NCBI RefSeq assembly: GCF_006738645.1
Contig: NZ_AP019700.1
Coordinates: 5,762,351 to 5,826,350 of the forward strand
From: Stella humosa
Lineage (GTDB): Bacteria; Pseudomonadota; Alphaproteobacteria; ATCC43930; Allostellaceae
Direction of reading: 5' to 3'
Length of the DNA stretch: 64,000 nucleotides
Part shown: one piece after another, positions 24,927 through 33,548 of the stretch
Position numbering within the stretch: the stretch's first letter is position 1
Layout of the letters: each line of letters begins with the position of its first letter
Translations under genes and position numbers: made by a program
The notes under the pieces: generated by a model
The model's database searches: none
Seen by the model: only the letters and a program-made list of their open reading frames with translations
What the model was told of the DNA's origin: nothing

Positions 24927-25032
24927 CGGCGGTCCTGTGGCTGGTCGGGACGAAGGCGGGTCCTCACTATAGACCCAGGCCCCGCCATGGGCGCGGATTC
25001 TCCGCCGGTTCGGCGGTATCCTGGCCGCCGCC

Positions 25033-25686
25033 ATGACCCCCACCGATCCCCCATCGTTTCCCGTCTATTCGCCGGCCGAGCGGCGGGCGGACGCGGTCAT
25101 CCACGTGGCGGGGGTACTCTTTGCCGTGGTGGGCGGCGGGCTGCTGCTGGCGGCGGTGGCCGCGAACGGGGATGCGGTCGTCACGGCCAGCGTTGTGGTC
25201 TACTGCCTGGGGCTGGCGGCGATGCTGGGGGCGTCGGCCGCCTACAACCTGGCGCCGGCGGGAGCGGCCAAGGAATGGCTGCGCCGGCTCGACCATGCCG
25301 CCATCTTCGCCATGATCGCCGGCAGCTACACGCCGTTCGCCGTCAACCTGGTGGCGCCGCCCTGGGGCCTGGTGCTGTGCGTGGCGGTGTGGACGGCGGC
25401 GGCGGCCGGCATCGTCCTCAAGCTCGGCTGGCCGCGCCGGTTCGAGCGGCTGGGCCTGGCGCTCTACCTCGCCACCGGCTGGATGCTGCTGCCGGCGATC
25501 GGGCCGATGGCAGACGGCCTGCCGGCCCGCGTGCTGTGGCTGCTGCTGGCGGGCGGCGTCGTCTATTCGCTGGGCACCCTGGCGCACCTCGCCCATCGGG
25601 TGGCGTTCCACAACGCGCTGTGGCACGCCATGGTGCTGGCGGCGGCGGCGCTGCATTTCGCCGCCGTCGCCGCCGCCTTCACCTGA
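25033..25686 (+). CDS. Hemolysin III family (PAQR/YqfA-like) membrane protein
   Basis: A 217-residue protein with seven predicted helices. The family metal site is visible: ERRADAVIH near the start, SAAYN, then LDHAAIFAMIAGSYTPF and the C-terminal HNALWHAMVLAAAALHF with two of the zinc-binding histidines. Bacterial members are inner-membrane proteins of unclear function linked to lipid or membrane homeostasis; haemolysis is not general. It is divergent from the MetX-like gene and convergent with the SDR downstream (6 bp gap). Confidence 0.92.
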   Translation: MTPTDPPSFPVYSPAERRADAVIHVAGVLFAVVGGGLLLAAVAANGDAVVTASVVVYCLGLAAMLGASAAYNLAPAGAAKEWLRRLDHAAIFAMIAGSYTPFAVNLVAPPWGLVLCVAVWTAAAAGIVLKLGWPRRFERLGLALYLATGWMLLPAIGPMADGLPARVLWLLLAGGVVYSLGTLAHLAHRVAFHNALWHAMVLAAAALHFAAVAAAFT

Positions 25687-25692
25687 TGGGGC

Positions 25693-26445
25693 TCAGCTCA
25701 GGAGCTGGCCGCCATCGACGCAGACGGTCTGGCCGGTGACCCACTGGGCCAGGGGCGAGGCCAGGAACAACACCACGTTCGCCACCTCTTCCGGCTTGCC
25801 CATCCGCTTGAAGGGGATCTTGGCCAGCACGTTGGAATAGAGCGCCTCGCCGGCCAGCCGGCGGCGCTCCCACGAGCCGCCGGGGAATTCGATCGAGCCC
25901 GGCGCCACGCAGTTCACGCGGATGTTCTCCGGCGCCAGCGTCAGGGCCTGGCTGGTCGTGTACTGGATGACGGCGGCCTTCACCGCGGCATAGGGCGCCG
26001 AGCGGGTCGAGGCATGGAAGCCCGAGATCGACGAGACGTTGACGATCGAGCCGCCACCCGCCTGCTTCAGCAGCGGAATGGCGGCGTGGGAGGCCCGCAC
26101 CGTCGCCATCACGTCGACCGACAGGCCCTTGGCCCAGCCTTCCTCGTCATCGGTCGAGCCGAAGCCGGACGCGTTGTTGACGAGGATGTCGAGCCCGCCC
26201 AATGCAGCCGCCGCCTCGGCCACCCAGCGCCCGACGGCCGGGCCGTCGGCCAGGTCGCAGGATGCGGCATGGGTGGCATGGCCGTGGGCCGCGATCTCCT
26301 GGCGGGTCTGCTCCAGCGTCTCGGCGCCGCGCGCGCAGATGCCGACATCGGCGCCGGCGGCCGCGAAGCCCAGCGCGATCGACCGCCCGATGCCGCGGCT
26401 GCCGCCCGCCACCAGGACGCGCTTGCCGGTAAAGTCCAACTGCAT
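25693..26445 (-). CDS. SDR oxidoreductase, FabG-like
   Basis: A 250-residue classical short-chain dehydrogenase with all canonical sites: AGGSRGIG (residues 13-20), NNAS, VNVSSISG serine region and Tyr152-x-x-x-Lys156 (PYAAVK). The end TGQTVCVDGGQLLS is typical. It would oxidise or reduce a hydroxyl/keto group with NAD(P). It is downstream of the tripartite-type binding protein gene on the same strand, 39 bp apart, and may act on its ligand. The substrate is unknown. Confidence 0.92.
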   Translation of the reverse strand: MQLDFTGKRVLVAGGSRGIGRSIALGFAAAGADVGICARGAETLEQTRQEIAAHGHATHAASCDLADGPAVGRWVAEAAAALGGLDILVNNASGFGSTDDEEGWAKGLSVDVMATVRASHAAIPLLKQAGGGSIVNVSSISGFHASTRSAPYAAVKAAVIQYTTSQALTLAPENIRVNCVAPGSIEFPGGSWERRRLAGEALYSNVLAKIPFKRMGKPEEVANVVLFLASPLAQWVTGQTVCVDGGQLLS

Positions 26446-26484
26446 GATGTCTCCGTTTCGTTCAGGTCTGGAGGCTGCCGGCCG

Positions 26485-27468
26485 TCACTCGGCCTTGATG
26501 CCCTTCTCGCGGATGAGCGTGCCCCAGGTCTTCTCCTCGCGGTCGAAGAGCTGCTGGAGTTCCTCTGGCGTCGAGCCGCGCAGCTCGACGCCCTGGCGGC
26601 CGAACTGCTTCTGCAACTCGGGGTCCTCCACCGCCTTGCGGGTGGCGGCATAGATGCGGTCGACGATCGGCTGCGGCGTCGCCGCCGGCACCACCATCGC
26701 CTGCCAGAAGATCACGTTGAAGCCCTTGGGGCCGCCGGCTTCCTCGATGGTCGGCAGGTCGGGGAAGGCGGGCGAGCGCTTGTTGCTGGAGATCGCAATC
26801 GCGCGCGTCAGCTTGCCGTCGAGCAGCGGCATCGCCTCGATCGCGGCCGAGAACATCATCTGCGCGTTGCCGGCGGCGACATCCTGGCCGGCCTGGGCGC
26901 CGCCCTTGTAGGGAACGTGGACGAGGCGGATCTGGGCCGCCTCCTTCAGCAGCTCGGCCGCCATGTGGTTGGTGGCGCCGATGCCGGAGCTGGCGATGTT
27001 CAGCTTGTCGGGATTGGCCCGCGCGTGCGCCACCAGCCCGGCCAGGTCGGCCACCGGCAGGGCCGGGTGGACATGCAGGATGAAGGGCGTGACCGACATC
27101 AGCGAGACCGGGCGGAAGTCCCGCTTGGTGTCGTACTGCACGTTGCCCTGCAGCGTCGGGTTGATCACCAGCGAGGTGCCGGCGGCATAGATGGTGTAGC
27201 CGTCGGGTGCCGCCTTGGCGGCGAAGTTGGAGGCGACGGTGGTGGCCGCACCCGCCCGGTTGGCGATGATCACCGGCTTGCCCAGGCTCTGCGACATGCG
27301 GTCGGCGACCGCGCGCGCCACCAGGTCGTTCACACCGCCCGGCGGATAGGGCACGACCATGGTGATCGGCTTGGTCGGCCAATCGGTGGTCTGGGCGACG
27401 GCGGCGACCGGCAGCAGGGCCGCCGCGGCGCAGGTCAGGGCCAGCAAGGCTCGGCGCGGGATGGTCAT
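26485..27468 (-). CDS. Tripartite tricarboxylate transporter (TctC/Bug) periplasmic binding protein
   Basis: A 327-residue Bug-family receptor. A signal peptide (RRALLALTCAAAALLPVAAVAQ) is followed by WPTKPITMVVPYPPGGVNDLVARAV, the characteristic opening that forms the ligand carboxylate site, and ANRAGAATTVASNFAA. CGGAGGATC precedes the ATG. TctA and TctB membrane subunits are not in the window, as is common for expanded Bug paralogues. It likely binds an organic acid for a permease encoded elsewhere. Confidence 0.95.
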   Translation of the reverse strand: MTIPRRALLALTCAAAALLPVAAVAQTTDWPTKPITMVVPYPPGGVNDLVARAVADRMSQSLGKPVIIANRAGAATTVASNFAAKAAPDGYTIYAAGTSLVINPTLQGNVQYDTKRDFRPVSLMSVTPFILHVHPALPVADLAGLVAHARANPDKLNIASSGIGATNHMAAELLKEAAQIRLVHVPYKGGAQAGQDVAAGNAQMMFSAAIEAMPLLDGKLTRAIAISSNKRSPAFPDLPTIEEAGGPKGFNVIFWQAMVVPAATPQPIVDRIYAATRKAVEDPELQKQFGRQGVELRGSTPEELQQLFDREEKTWGTLIREKGIKAE

Positions 27469-27582
27469 GGGGATCCTCCGGGTTTGCTCGCGCCACGAAA
27501 AGGCGGGCGCTTCGGCAGGCGCCCACTCTGCCACGGGTCGGCGCCGGCTACACCGGTCGTCGTGCCCTGCTCGGGCGCGATC

Positions 27583-28413
27583 TCAGGCGGGTTTGCGCAG
27601 CAGGATCTCGACCGGGATCGCGCGGCCCTCTTCCAGGCTGCGGATGGAGTTGATGGTCAGCTCGCGCATCCGCTCGCCCATCAGCACCTGCATGCCGAGC
27701 GGCGGCATGCCCTCGCTCTCCAGCTTGCGGCGGAAGGCCGTCTGCTTGGGCACCGTCTCGAAGGCGGTGTCGCGGAAGGACAGGATCTCGAAGCCGGCCG
27801 CCGCGATGTCGGCGCGCGTCTCTTCCTCGGTCGACAGGAAGCTGGTCGCGGCGGTGCTGGCCCAGGGCACCGGGAAATGCGGCAGGCCGTTCGGGCCGGC
27901 CATCAGGTTCGACAGGGCGACCACCGCCCCCGGCTTCACCACCCGCAGCGCCTCGGCATAGAAACCGCGCTTGTCGGCGATGTTCATGACCACGTTCTGC
28001 GAGTAGGCGCGATCGAACGTGTCGTCGGGCAGCGGCAGGGCCAGGGCATTGCCCTCCAGGATGCGAACGCGGTCCTCCATGGCGGTCGCCCGGTTCAACT
28101 CGCGGGCTGCCGCGCAGAACTCGGGCGTCAGGTCGACGCCGGTGACCCGGCAGCCGAAGGTGGCGGCGATCCAGCGCGCCGGCCCGCCGATGCCGCTGCC
28201 GATGTCGAGGATCTCCTCGTCCGCCTGTGGCCCCAGCACGGCCACCAGTTCGCGGGTCGCCTGGATACCGCGGCCGTGGAAATGGTCGAGCGGCGCCAGG
28301 GCGTCCGGCGTCACCGCCGAATCGAGCCCGTTGGCCGACCACAGCGCGCCCAGGATACGCTCGGCGATTCCAGCGCTGGCATAGTGGTCCTCGACGCGTG
28401 CGCCATCGGTCAT
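27583..28413 (-). CDS. SAM-dependent methyltransferase (class I, UbiE/sterol-methyltransferase-like)
   Basis: A 276-residue methyltransferase. Motif I is ILDIGSGIGGPARW (about residues 68-81), followed by VTGVDLTPEF (motif II), EGNALALPLPDDTFD and the SQNVVMNIADK post-motif region. A 60-residue N-terminal extension (VEDHYASAGIAERILGAL) is typical of the sarcosine/dimethylglycine and tocopherol methyltransferase group. The target is not identifiable from context. Confidence 0.88.
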   Translation of the reverse strand: MTDGARVEDHYASAGIAERILGALWSANGLDSAVTPDALAPLDHFHGRGIQATRELVAVLGPQADEEILDIGSGIGGPARWIAATFGCRVTGVDLTPEFCAAARELNRATAMEDRVRILEGNALALPLPDDTFDRAYSQNVVMNIADKRGFYAEALRVVKPGAVVALSNLMAGPNGLPHFPVPWASTAATSFLSTEEETRADIAAAGFEILSFRDTAFETVPKQTAFRRKLESEGMPPLGMQVLMGERMRELTINSIRSLEEGRAIPVEILLRKPA

Positions 28414-28468
28414 GCGGGCTCTCCTCGGGCTCTATCTTCGGTGCTGGCAGGGTGCGGGCGACGGCTGC

Positions 28469-29647
28469 CTACGGTCGACGGCGACCGGGTCGCGGCCCGC
28501 CACGCGGCGGGCCGTCGCCGCCGGCCGGCCGGCCCGGCGGGCGCGACCGGGCTGGACGGTGGGCATCGCCGGTCCCTGGGGCACCGGCCACGCGGCCTGG
28601 CGTACGCGGCCGTCCCGCCGGCTTGGCGTCCCCGAACGGGCGGGCCGCGCGCTGGGGCCGCTCTTCGCGTGCCCCGCGGTCGTCGGCGGCGGGGCGGCCG
28701 CGGCCGGGGGCGGCGCCAGGCCGGGCGGTCTGGCGGTCGGCCGGCCGGGCATCGGCGCGGGGCCGGTCGCTGCGTTGAGCGCTTTCGCTGCGCTGAGGGC
28801 CTGCGCTGCTCCGGGGCCGGTCGCCGCGCAGCGGGCGCTCACCACGGTCGGGCCGAGCCTCGCGCGCCGGCCGCTCATCGCCGGGCGCGCGGTCGTTGCG
28901 GGGTGGCCGGGGCCGGTCGGGCGCGCGCTCGTCGGCTGTGCGGGCCGGGGCCGATCGGGAACGGTCGGTGCGGGCGGCGGGCCTGGCGTCCGCGGCGGGT
29001 CGATCCCAGCGCGGCGGCCGCTCGTCCCGCGGCGGCCGCGCACCGGCGGGCCGGGCGGCACTGCGGTCGCGGTCGGCGCTGCCCGCCCCCCGTGTCGGGC
29101 GGGCGGTGCCGGCCGGTCGTTCGTCGCGCGGGCCGCGGGCATCCGGGCGGCCGCGGGCCGGGCGGGCACCCTCCGGGCGGCCGGCCCCGCTCGGCCGTTC
29201 CGAACGCTCGGCCGGGGCGGTGCGCGTGCCCTTGCGGGCGCGGGTGGGCGGGGCGTCCGCCGCCGCCTCGTTGCGGGCGCGCTCGCCGTCGCGCGCCTTA
29301 ACGGTGGCGGCGTGGACCTGCCAAGCCGCCTGGCCGGCCGAGGCGCAGCCCTGCTCCCAGACCTCCGCCACGCCGGCGGCCGACCAGTGGTCGCGCGCCG
29401 GCATGTCGGGCGGCAGGGGGGCGGCCAGCGCCGCATAGACGGTCGCCCGGCAATGGGTGCGCCAGGCCGTCTCGTAGGCGGTCGCCGGTGCCGAGGAGCC
29501 GGTTCGGGCTGCCCGCGACAGGGCGTCGGCGTGCAGGCGCTCGATCGCGCGCTGCTGCTCGGCCGTCGCCAGCAGCTCGTCGCGCGTGCAGTCGCCGACC
29601 AGCCGCTTCAGGTCGGGGATCGTGGTGTCTAGGGTGATCTTGCGCAT
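28469..29647 (-). CDS. Hypothetical protein with an ordered N-domain and a long Arg/Pro-rich disordered tail
   Basis: A 392-residue protein; GGAG precedes ATG 29647. Residues 1-130 are normal in composition (TIPDLKRLVGDCTRDELLAT, WRTHCRATVYAALAAPLP, WEQGCASAGQAAW) and look helical. Residues about 131-392 are nearly all Arg, Pro, Ala, Asp, Gly and Glu, in loose repeats such as RDERP, RPARG and GDRPR. This tail is strongly basic and disordered, resembling RGG/RNA-binding tails. Every frame is open here because of extreme GC. This frame is chosen for its ribosome-binding site, natural N-domain and lack of competing genes. I do not recognise the N-domain. Confidence 0.65.
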   Translation of the reverse strand: MRKITLDTTIPDLKRLVGDCTRDELLATAEQQRAIERLHADALSRAARTGSSAPATAYETAWRTHCRATVYAALAAPLPPDMPARDHWSAAGVAEVWEQGCASAGQAAWQVHAATVKARDGERARNEAAADAPPTRARKGTRTAPAERSERPSGAGRPEGARPARGRPDARGPRDERPAGTARPTRGAGSADRDRSAARPAGARPPRDERPPRWDRPAADARPAARTDRSRSAPARTADERAPDRPRPPRNDRAPGDERPAREARPDRGERPLRGDRPRSSAGPQRSESAQRSDRPRADARPADRQTARPGAAPGRGRPAADDRGAREERPQRAARPFGDAKPAGRPRTPGRVAGAPGTGDAHRPARSRPPGRPAGGDGPPRGGPRPGRRRP

Positions 29648-29757
29648 GGGGCACTCCGGAAGCGGCGGTGGCGAATGGGCACGAAGTGCTGTGGTCGAAA
29701 CCAGGCGAATTGAAACCAGGGCGAACTGAAACCAGGGCGAACTGGAATCAGGAAGAA

Positions 29758-30660
29758 CTAGGCGAGGTGGGCCGCGATGGCGGTGAACTGCGCCTTGCGG
29801 TTGCCCTTCAGGTGCAGGATGTGGCGACCATCCAGCATATCCCATCCCAGGGCCCCGCCACCGGGGGAGAAGTTCCAGGATTCGGCCGGCAGCAGCCGCA
29901 CCCGGGCGCCCGCCACCTCGCTGTCCGGTCGCAACCGGTCGAACAGCGCATCGGCGAGCAGCGAGGTCATGGCGAACTGTCCGCCGCCCCAGGTGCGAAC
30001 GTCGTCGACCTGAAAATAGCTCTCGGCCGTGCGGTCGGCGGTGCGGAAGCGGTTGCGCGGGCCGGCCAGGAAATCCGTGCCTTCGGCCGCCATGGCCGCG
30101 AAGCGGGACAGGGCCGCGTCGAAGAATGCGACGGCTGCCGGGGTGAAGCGCGCCGCCATGACGCCGAAATTGATGGCGCTCTGGCGGCCATCATTGGGCA
30201 ACCCCCAGTGGTCGCGCATGGTGGCGGCCGGCTCCAGCGCGCTTTCCAGATAGGTGAGCGCGACATCGAAGGGCAGGTCGAACAGCGGCGCCAGTTCCCG
30301 CAACACCAGCGCGTCGGTGTCGAGGAAGATGGCGCCCAGCCGGTCGGTCCGCCCGACGCGGGCCGCGATATAGTCGCGGTAGCAGCGGGTCCGGTCGTAT
30401 TGCAGGGTCGCGGGATCGGCCAGTTCGCGGCGCTCGATCGCCAGGTGCGGCCGGCCGGCGAACGCCGCGCCGTCGTTGGTGATCAGCACCGGCTGGCCCA
30501 TCGGTGCCCGCCGGTGGGCGACATCCGTCGCCATCCCCACCATCAGGCGCGGATCCAGCTCCAACTCAGCTTTCGACTGGGACGGCCACATCGGGTGGCG
30601 CGCCAGGAACTGGTGGTAGAAGACGATGTCGTAGGTGGCGGAGGCGCTGGCAGGCGGCAT
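29758..30660 (-). CDS. Putative GT-A-fold glycosyltransferase-like protein
   Basis: A 300-residue soluble protein. IFLDTDALVLREL (about residues 113-125) is a DxD motif in the context seen in GT-A glycosyltransferases that bind a nucleotide sugar through a metal. The upstream region has YRDYIAARVGR and the downstream SAINFGVMAARFTP resembles GT8/GT32-like folds. No signal peptide or membrane helix is evident. No other polysaccharide genes adjoin it, so acceptor and role are unknown. The fold call rests on one motif. Confidence 0.6.
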   Translation of the reverse strand: MPPASASATYDIVFYHQFLARHPMWPSQSKAELELDPRLMVGMATDVAHRRAPMGQPVLITNDGAAFAGRPHLAIERRELADPATLQYDRTRCYRDYIAARVGRTDRLGAIFLDTDALVLRELAPLFDLPFDVALTYLESALEPAATMRDHWGLPNDGRQSAINFGVMAARFTPAAVAFFDAALSRFAAMAAEGTDFLAGPRNRFRTADRTAESYFQVDDVRTWGGGQFAMTSLLADALFDRLRPDSEVAGARVRLLPAESWNFSPGGGALGWDMLDGRHILHLKGNRKAQFTAIAAHLA

Positions 30661-30952
30661 CGGCGATCCGGAAGTTCTTGGCGCCAGAATTCATCACCGT
30701 CACGGTAGGGGGGCGGGCTCGACGCGATCCTGCCGCAACGGACGCGCCCGCCGGGGCAGATGCCGCTCGGCCTTGGGCAGATCTGCCGCATCATAGCCGC
30801 TGCGGACGGCGATGGCATCCCGATAGCGCGGGCTGACGAATCCGGGCGCGGACCCTGCGGATTTGACGCGCTCGAACCGGCCATCCGTTCTAGTCTGGGC
30901 TGGCCGACGCGCCCCCGGCATCCGCCCTTGCCATGCTTCTCCCGGTGATCCC

Positions 30953-32176
30953 ATGCGAGCCAGCCTGCGTCCGGTGCTGCCGATCCTGATCGGGGCCTCG
31001 GTCCTGATGACCCTCAGCATGGGGATCCGCCAGAGCCTGGGCCTGTTCATGACGCCGCTGACGCGGGACGTCGCGATCAGCGTGTCGGACTTCACGCTGG
31101 CGATCGCGGTGCAGAACCTGGCCTGGGGCTTCCTCCAGCCGGTCACCGGCGCGCTGGCCGTGCGCATCGGCTTCCGGCCGATCCTGCTGGTGGGGGCGGC
31201 CCTGTTCGCGGGCGGGCTGTGCGTGCTGGCGGCCGCCAACGGCATCGTCATGGTGATGCTGGGTGCGGGCGTGATGCTGGGTGCCGCACTTGCCTGCATC
31301 GCGGCGGCGATGGCGCTTTCGGTCGCCTCGCGCGCGGCCCCGCCCGAACGCCGCAGCTTCGTGCTGGGGGTGGTCAGCGCGGCGGGCTCGCTGGGCTCGT
31401 TCCTGGCGGCACCCATCGGCCAGACCATGTCGGTGGAGTTCGGCTGGCGCGCCGGCATCCTGGCCTTCGTCGTGCTCTGCCTCGGCCTGCTGCCCGCCGC
31501 CTGGTATGCCGGGCGCGTCGACCGCATCGTCGAGCCCCGGGGCGCCGGCCCCCAGTTCGGCGACACCAGCTTCGGCGTGGCCCTGAAGACGGCCCTGTCG
31601 CGCCCGGCCTTTCTCGTCATGGCCGGCGCCTATTTCGTCTGCGGCCTCCAGCTCGTGTTCCTGACCACGCACCTGCCGTCCTACCTCGCCATCTGCGGCA
31701 TGGACCCGATGCTGAGCGCGCAGACGCTGGGCACCATCGGCCTTTTCAACATGATGGGCAGCCTGTTCTTCGGCTGGGCCGGCGGCCGCTGGTCGAAGCC
31801 GGGGCTGCTGGGGATGATCTACGTCCTGCGCTCGATCGCGCTCGGCTTCTATTTCGCCGTGCCGCCGACGCCGGCCGCGACCCTGGTGTTCGCCGCCGTC
31901 ATGGGGTTCCTGTGGCTCGGCGTGGCGCCGCTCATCGCCGGCGCGGTGGTCGAGATGTTCGGGCTGCGCTGGCAGGCGATGATCCAGGGCCTGGCCTTCA
32001 TGAGCCACCAGGTGGGCAGCTTCATCGGCGCTTTCGGCGGCGGCCTCATCTTCGACGCGATGGGCTCCTACGACCTCGCCTGGCGCCTGGCCGTCGCCAT
32101 GGGGCTCACGGCCGGGGTGCTGCAGATGCTGTTCGCGCTGCGGGGAACGTCGCCGCCCAGGCTGGTGGCGACATAG
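30953..32176 (+). CDS. Major facilitator superfamily transporter (oxalate/formate antiporter-like branch)
   Basis: A 407-residue inner-membrane carrier with 12 predicted helices. The opening MGIRQSLGLFMTPLTRDVAIS and TLAIAVQNLAWGFLQPVTGALAVRIGFRP (helices 1-3) match the monocarboxylate/OFA-type MFS subgroup. ASRAAPPERRSFVLGVVSAAGSLG follows at helices 4-5. It is flanked by intergenic spaces of 292 bp before, where I see no gene, and about 220 bp after. The substrate is unknown. Confidence 0.92.
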   Translation: MRASLRPVLPILIGASVLMTLSMGIRQSLGLFMTPLTRDVAISVSDFTLAIAVQNLAWGFLQPVTGALAVRIGFRPILLVGAALFAGGLCVLAAANGIVMVMLGAGVMLGAALACIAAAMALSVASRAAPPERRSFVLGVVSAAGSLGSFLAAPIGQTMSVEFGWRAGILAFVVLCLGLLPAAWYAGRVDRIVEPRGAGPQFGDTSFGVALKTALSRPAFLVMAGAYFVCGLQLVFLTTHLPSYLAICGMDPMLSAQTLGTIGLFNMMGSLFFGWAGGRWSKPGLLGMIYVLRSIALGFYFAVPPTPAATLVFAAVMGFLWLGVAPLIAGAVVEMFGLRWQAMIQGLAFMSHQVGSFIGAFGGGLIFDAMGSYDLAWRLAVAMGLTAGVLQMLFALRGTSPPRLVAT

Positions 32177-32394
32177 GGGCAAAACTGCGGTCGGCCGCGA
32201 CGCGGTTGAATGTTGGAACTGGATGGCTGGCGGTGTCGCTGGCGGACATGGCCGGCCTGCCGGAGACGCAGAAAGCCCGCCGGACTGGGGCGATCGTGGG
32301 CGGCTGGCAATTGCGGAGGGGGAGCCGTTCGAGTCAGATGGCGGGCCGCTTCGATCGGATAGGCGGCGGACGGCTACAGGGGGAAACGACGGCG

Positions 32395-32628
32395 ATGAAC
32401 AAGAGCTTCTGGATTGGCTGCGTCGTCGGTGCGGCGGTCGCTGCGGCTGTGCCGCTGGCTGCGCTGCCGCTCATCTCGGACGGCATGGGGCTGCCGCAAC
32501 AGACGCCGGTCCACCTCCTTTGCGTCGATGGCCAGGGTAACATCTCGCAGACGCTGAAAATGGTGCACCAGGGCATCTTTGTCGGGATCCCCAATGCGCC
32601 CAACGGTGTCAGCTTGATCTGCCAGTAG
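32395..32628 (+). CDS. Small membrane-anchored or secreted hypothetical protein
   Basis: A 77-residue protein starting at ATG 32395 behind a weak GGGGGAAA site. Residues 4-28 (SFWIGCVVGAAVAAAVPLAALP) form a signal peptide or single anchor. The rest has two cysteines (HLLCVDGQG and the C-terminal SLICQ) that could form a disulfide in the periplasm. I do not recognise the family. It is separated from the MFS gene by 218 bp that hold no other gene I can support. Confidence 0.55.
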   Translation: MNKSFWIGCVVGAAVAAAVPLAALPLISDGMGLPQQTPVHLLCVDGQGNISQTLKMVHQGIFVGIPNAPNGVSLICQ

Positions 32629-32721
32629 CGCCGGTCCGGGCCCGATGTCGTCGCGTCTGGCGCGCGTTTGCCACCGGACAGCGGCAAGCGCGCTCCTCGG
32701 GGACCGGACAATCAGGAGGAA

Positions 32722-32796
<75 letters not shown>

Positions 32797-32924
32797 ACTG
32801 GGGCGCTTCCAAGCGGGCCGGGACCATACTCATAACGCCACTGGCCTGCAAGAGCGCAACCGCGCGCTTCGAACGGCATTAGGATATTGCGAGGCATTCG
32901 CAGGATCGCTAGCGTCGCGGCACG

Positions 32925-33464
32925 ATGACCGACCGCGCCCGGCACAGCCTCGCCCGACTGGTGGAAGCCCACTACGAGGAGCTGCGCGCCTTCGTGCGCC
33001 GGCGCGTCGGCTCGGCGTCGGCGGCCCAGGATGTCGTCCAGGAGACCTGGCTGCGGGTGGCGGCAGAGCCGGCGGAGAGGGCGCCGGAGCCGCCCCGCCC
33101 GCTGGCCCAGGCGCGGGCCTACATCTACCGGGTCGCGGGCAATCTGGCCATCGACCGCCTGCGCCGCGACCGGCTGGAACTGCGCCATGGTGCCGGCCTG
33201 CCCCTGCCGCTGGAACAGCCGGGGACCGAGCCCGGCCCCGACCGCGTGGTGGCGGCGCGCGAGGAGATGGCAATCCTGCGCCAGGCGATCCAGGAACTGC
33301 CGGAGCGCTGCCGCGACGCTTTCCTGCTCTATCGCGGCGAAGGGCTGACCATGCGCGAGACGGCCCTGCGGCTGGGCATCAGCGAGAAGACGGTCGAGAA
33401 GCACGTCGCCAAGGCGATGCTCCACTGCCGCCGCCGGCTGGCCGAAGCGGGGATCGAACCCTGA
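32925..33464 (+). CDS. ECF-family RNA polymerase sigma factor, FecI-like
   Basis: A 179-residue sigma factor. Region 2 reads LRAFVRRRVGSASAAQDVVQETWLRV (helix 2.2-2.4, with the core-binding DVVQETWL). Region 4 reads LPERCRDAFLLYRGEGLTMRETALRLGISEKTVEKHVAKAM-like helix-turn-helix. The following genes encode a FecR anti-sigma/regulator and a TonB receptor with a signalling domain, so this is an iron-starvation-type sigma factor switched on when the receptor binds its siderophore. Confidence 0.95.
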   Translation: MTDRARHSLARLVEAHYEELRAFVRRRVGSASAAQDVVQETWLRVAAEPAERAPEPPRPLAQARAYIYRVAGNLAIDRLRRDRLELRHGAGLPLPLEQPGTEPGPDRVVAAREEMAILRQAIQELPERCRDAFLLYRGEGLTMRETALRLGISEKTVEKHVAKAMLHCRRRLAEAGIEP

Positions 33465-33548
33465 GCGAAAAAGACCTGTCGGCGATGGGGGATTGCACCG
33501 GGCCGGATCGTCCTATCCTGGAGATGGACTGTCAGGGGGTGGCCGGCG

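Noticed and set aside
26014-29301. A 1095-codon plus-strand open frame
   Set aside because: It runs antisense to an SDR, a TctC-type protein, a methyltransferase and the Arg/Pro-rich gene, has no recognisable domain and reads as His/Arg/Gly-rich shadow sequence.
28412-29632. A 406-codon plus-strand frame opposite the Arg/Pro-rich gene
   Set aside because: All six frames are open because of extreme GC. The minus-strand gene has a ribosome-binding site and a normal N-terminal domain, while the plus-strand translation is Gly/Ala/Arg filler throughout.
30661-30952. Short open frames in the 292-bp gap before the MFS gene
   Set aside because: None has a ribosome-binding site, plausible composition or recognisable motif; I treat the gap as non-coding with no assignable element.
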